From Nitrospirota bacterium (GTDB lineage: Bacteria; Nitrospinota_A; UBA7883; JACRGQ01): DNA of 13,996 nucleotides. This document shows, piece after piece, positions 13,201 to 13,996 of this stretch; within the stretch, counting starts at the first letter, position 1, and each line of letters begins with the position of its first letter. The stretch spans positions 1-13,996 of the forward strand of contig JAJRYM010000017.1 of NCBI GenBank assembly GCA_024275775.1, read 5' to 3'. The notes below the pieces were generated by a model, which was not told where the DNA came from, did no database searches, and was given only the letters and a program-made list of their open reading frames with translations. The position numbers and the translations under genes are program-made.

Positions 13201-13260
13201 ACCCCTCCGAGCGCCGCGCTAAAGTGCGGCGCCCACATCCCCTTACCGCGAAGGGGAGGA
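13201..13260. repeat. Intergenic double-hairpin palindromic element
   Basis: Two strong stems lie side by side between the M28 stop and the nitrobindin-like gene. The first is GCGCCGCGC-TAAA-GTGCGGCGC (13211-13232): nine pairs on the plus strand with one G-U, and a tetraloop. The second is CCCCTT-ACCGCG-AAGGGG (13239-13256). The block is bracketed by CCTCC (13204-13208) and GGAGG (13255-13259), which could pair to close the pair of hairpins. The compact GC-rich layout resembles dispersed REP/MITE-like elements. Neither strand has a convincing T-run after a stem, so simple terminator function is less likely. Confidence 0.6.
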
Positions 13261-13293
13261 TTTTATGAACCGCACTATTTTTGAGTATGCAGT

Positions 13294-13996
13294 TCATCCC
13301 GCAAGGCGAGCGACGGTTTTAACGAGCCCTTCGGCCAGTTTCGCCATGGCGGTGTAATTGAGCTTTTCGGGCGTATCCTGCGCCGTATGATAGTAAGGGT
13401 AGCGGTAGAAGGCGGTATCGGTAACCATCATCGCCCTGTATCCGAATTTCCAGAACGAGTTGTGATCGCTCCACGAAACTCCCGGCGCGATAGGCGGAAA
13501 TATCGCCAGCCGTTCGACGGGAAAATTTGTGGCCGCCCGAAAACTTTCCGTTACCTGTTTAAGCCACCCGCGCGACCTGAGGTTAGAAACGAACGCTATG
13601 AAATTTGCAGTATCGGGATAAAAATATCTTACGAGCGCAGGATAATCCTGGCTGTGGGCGTCGTTCTTAAAACAGCCGACCGTTTCCAGCACTATCACGC
13701 CGACGATATTTTCCCGCTGTCTTTTGGCCTCTTTCGCATAAACGAGACTGCCCCTGTCTTTCGAATGATAAAATGGAGGTTCCTCGTTAACGAACGCTAC
13801 GAAACGAACGGTTTTGGTCGGGCGGCTTTTCGCCAGCGCTCTTGAAAGTTCCAGCAGGACGGCCACGCCGGAACCGTTATCGTTGGCGCCGGGGCTTCCG
13901 AAAACCGAATCGTAATGCGCGCCTACCAGAATAATCTCCTCAGGCTTTTCCGCGCCCGCAAGGTTTATTTCGAGGTTGGAGCAGTCAACACCCTGC
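13294..13996 (-). CDS. M28-family zinc metallopeptidase (partial, N-terminus beyond window)
   Basis: C-terminal 233 residues of an M28 aminopeptidase-like protein; the frame is open to the right edge, so the start and any signal peptide are outside. The dinuclear zinc core is visible: LVGAHYDSVFGSPGANDNGSG (His, then bridging Asp), FVNEEPPFYH (catalytic Glu and ligand Glu), LETVGCF, and near the end SWSDHNSFWKFGYRAMMVTDTAF and YYHTAQDTPEKLNY (His ligand). In this family the protein is usually exported or membrane-bound and removes N-terminal residues from peptides, but glutaminyl cyclase-like members also exist. A GTG at 13866 is internal, not the start. It stops with TGA at 13296-13294, 171 bp before the nitrobindin-like gene. 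Confidence 0.92.
   Translation of the reverse strand, partial: QGVDCSNLEINLAGAEKPEEIILVGAHYDSVFGSPGANDNGSGVAVLLELSRALAKSRPTKTVRFVAFVNEEPPFYHSKDRGSLVYAKEAKRQRENIVGVIVLETVGCFKNDAHSQDYPALVRYFYPDTANFIAFVSNLRSRGWLKQVTESFRAATNFPVERLAIFPPIAPGVSWSDHNSFWKFGYRAMMVTDTAFYRYPYYHTAQDTPEKLNYTAMAKLAEGLVKTVARLAG

Overview
The window reads as a stretch of chromosome from a roughly 50% GC, probably Gram-negative-type bacterium. It carries a compact ribosomal-protein cluster, HflK/HflC membrane proteins and clear Shine-Dalgarno sites, some with TTG or GTG starts. S14 is the short zinc (C+) form and L24 has a CxxC...CxxC tail. No gene fixes the phylum, and an uncultured lineage is plausible. I see no insertion sequence, CRISPR array, prophage or plasmid gene.

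Region 1 (1-4458, minus strand) holds eleven ribosomal-protein genes, transcribed L22-S3-L16-L29-S17-L14-L24-L5-S14-S8-L6; L6 runs off the left edge. The order is the usual S10/spc order, but the cluster starts abruptly at L22. Where S19 should be, the next gene upstream is an unrelated flavoprotein oxidoreductase. The 122-bp gap holds a near-consensus sigma70-type promoter and a small hairpin followed by six T, so the distal half of the cluster appears to run as its own transcription unit.

Region 2 (4492-10076) is mixed housekeeping and metabolism. It contains a MerA/Lpd-like disulfide oxidoreductase (minus), a divergent aldo/keto reductase (plus), and a minus-strand operon of a HAD phosphatase, a YkgJ-type cysteine-cluster protein and a MobA-like nucleotidyltransferase. 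A divergent amidohydrolase-2 family enzyme (plus) follows.

Region 3 (10097-12363, minus) has hflK and hflC with a 4-bp overlap. They encode the SPFH-family partners that regulate the FtsH protease in known bacteria. Upstream lies a tRNA-Ala(GGC) gene with encoded CCA and its own strong promoter, separated from hflK by a leader with a tandem 11-bp repeat inside an inverted repeat.

Region 4 (12532-13996, minus) holds a nitrobindin/THAP4-like beta-barrel protein and the C-terminal part of an M28 zinc peptidase cut by the right edge. Between them is an intergenic block with two strong hairpins that looks like a dispersed palindromic repeat.

The window is mostly ordinary housekeeping DNA and I found no clear new multi-gene system. 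The points most worth a second look are the S19/L22 breakpoint with its promoter, the oxidoreductase lacking the lipoamide-dehydrogenase His-Glu dyad, the phosphatase/Cys-cluster/nucleotidyltransferase operon, and the two intergenic repeat structures.
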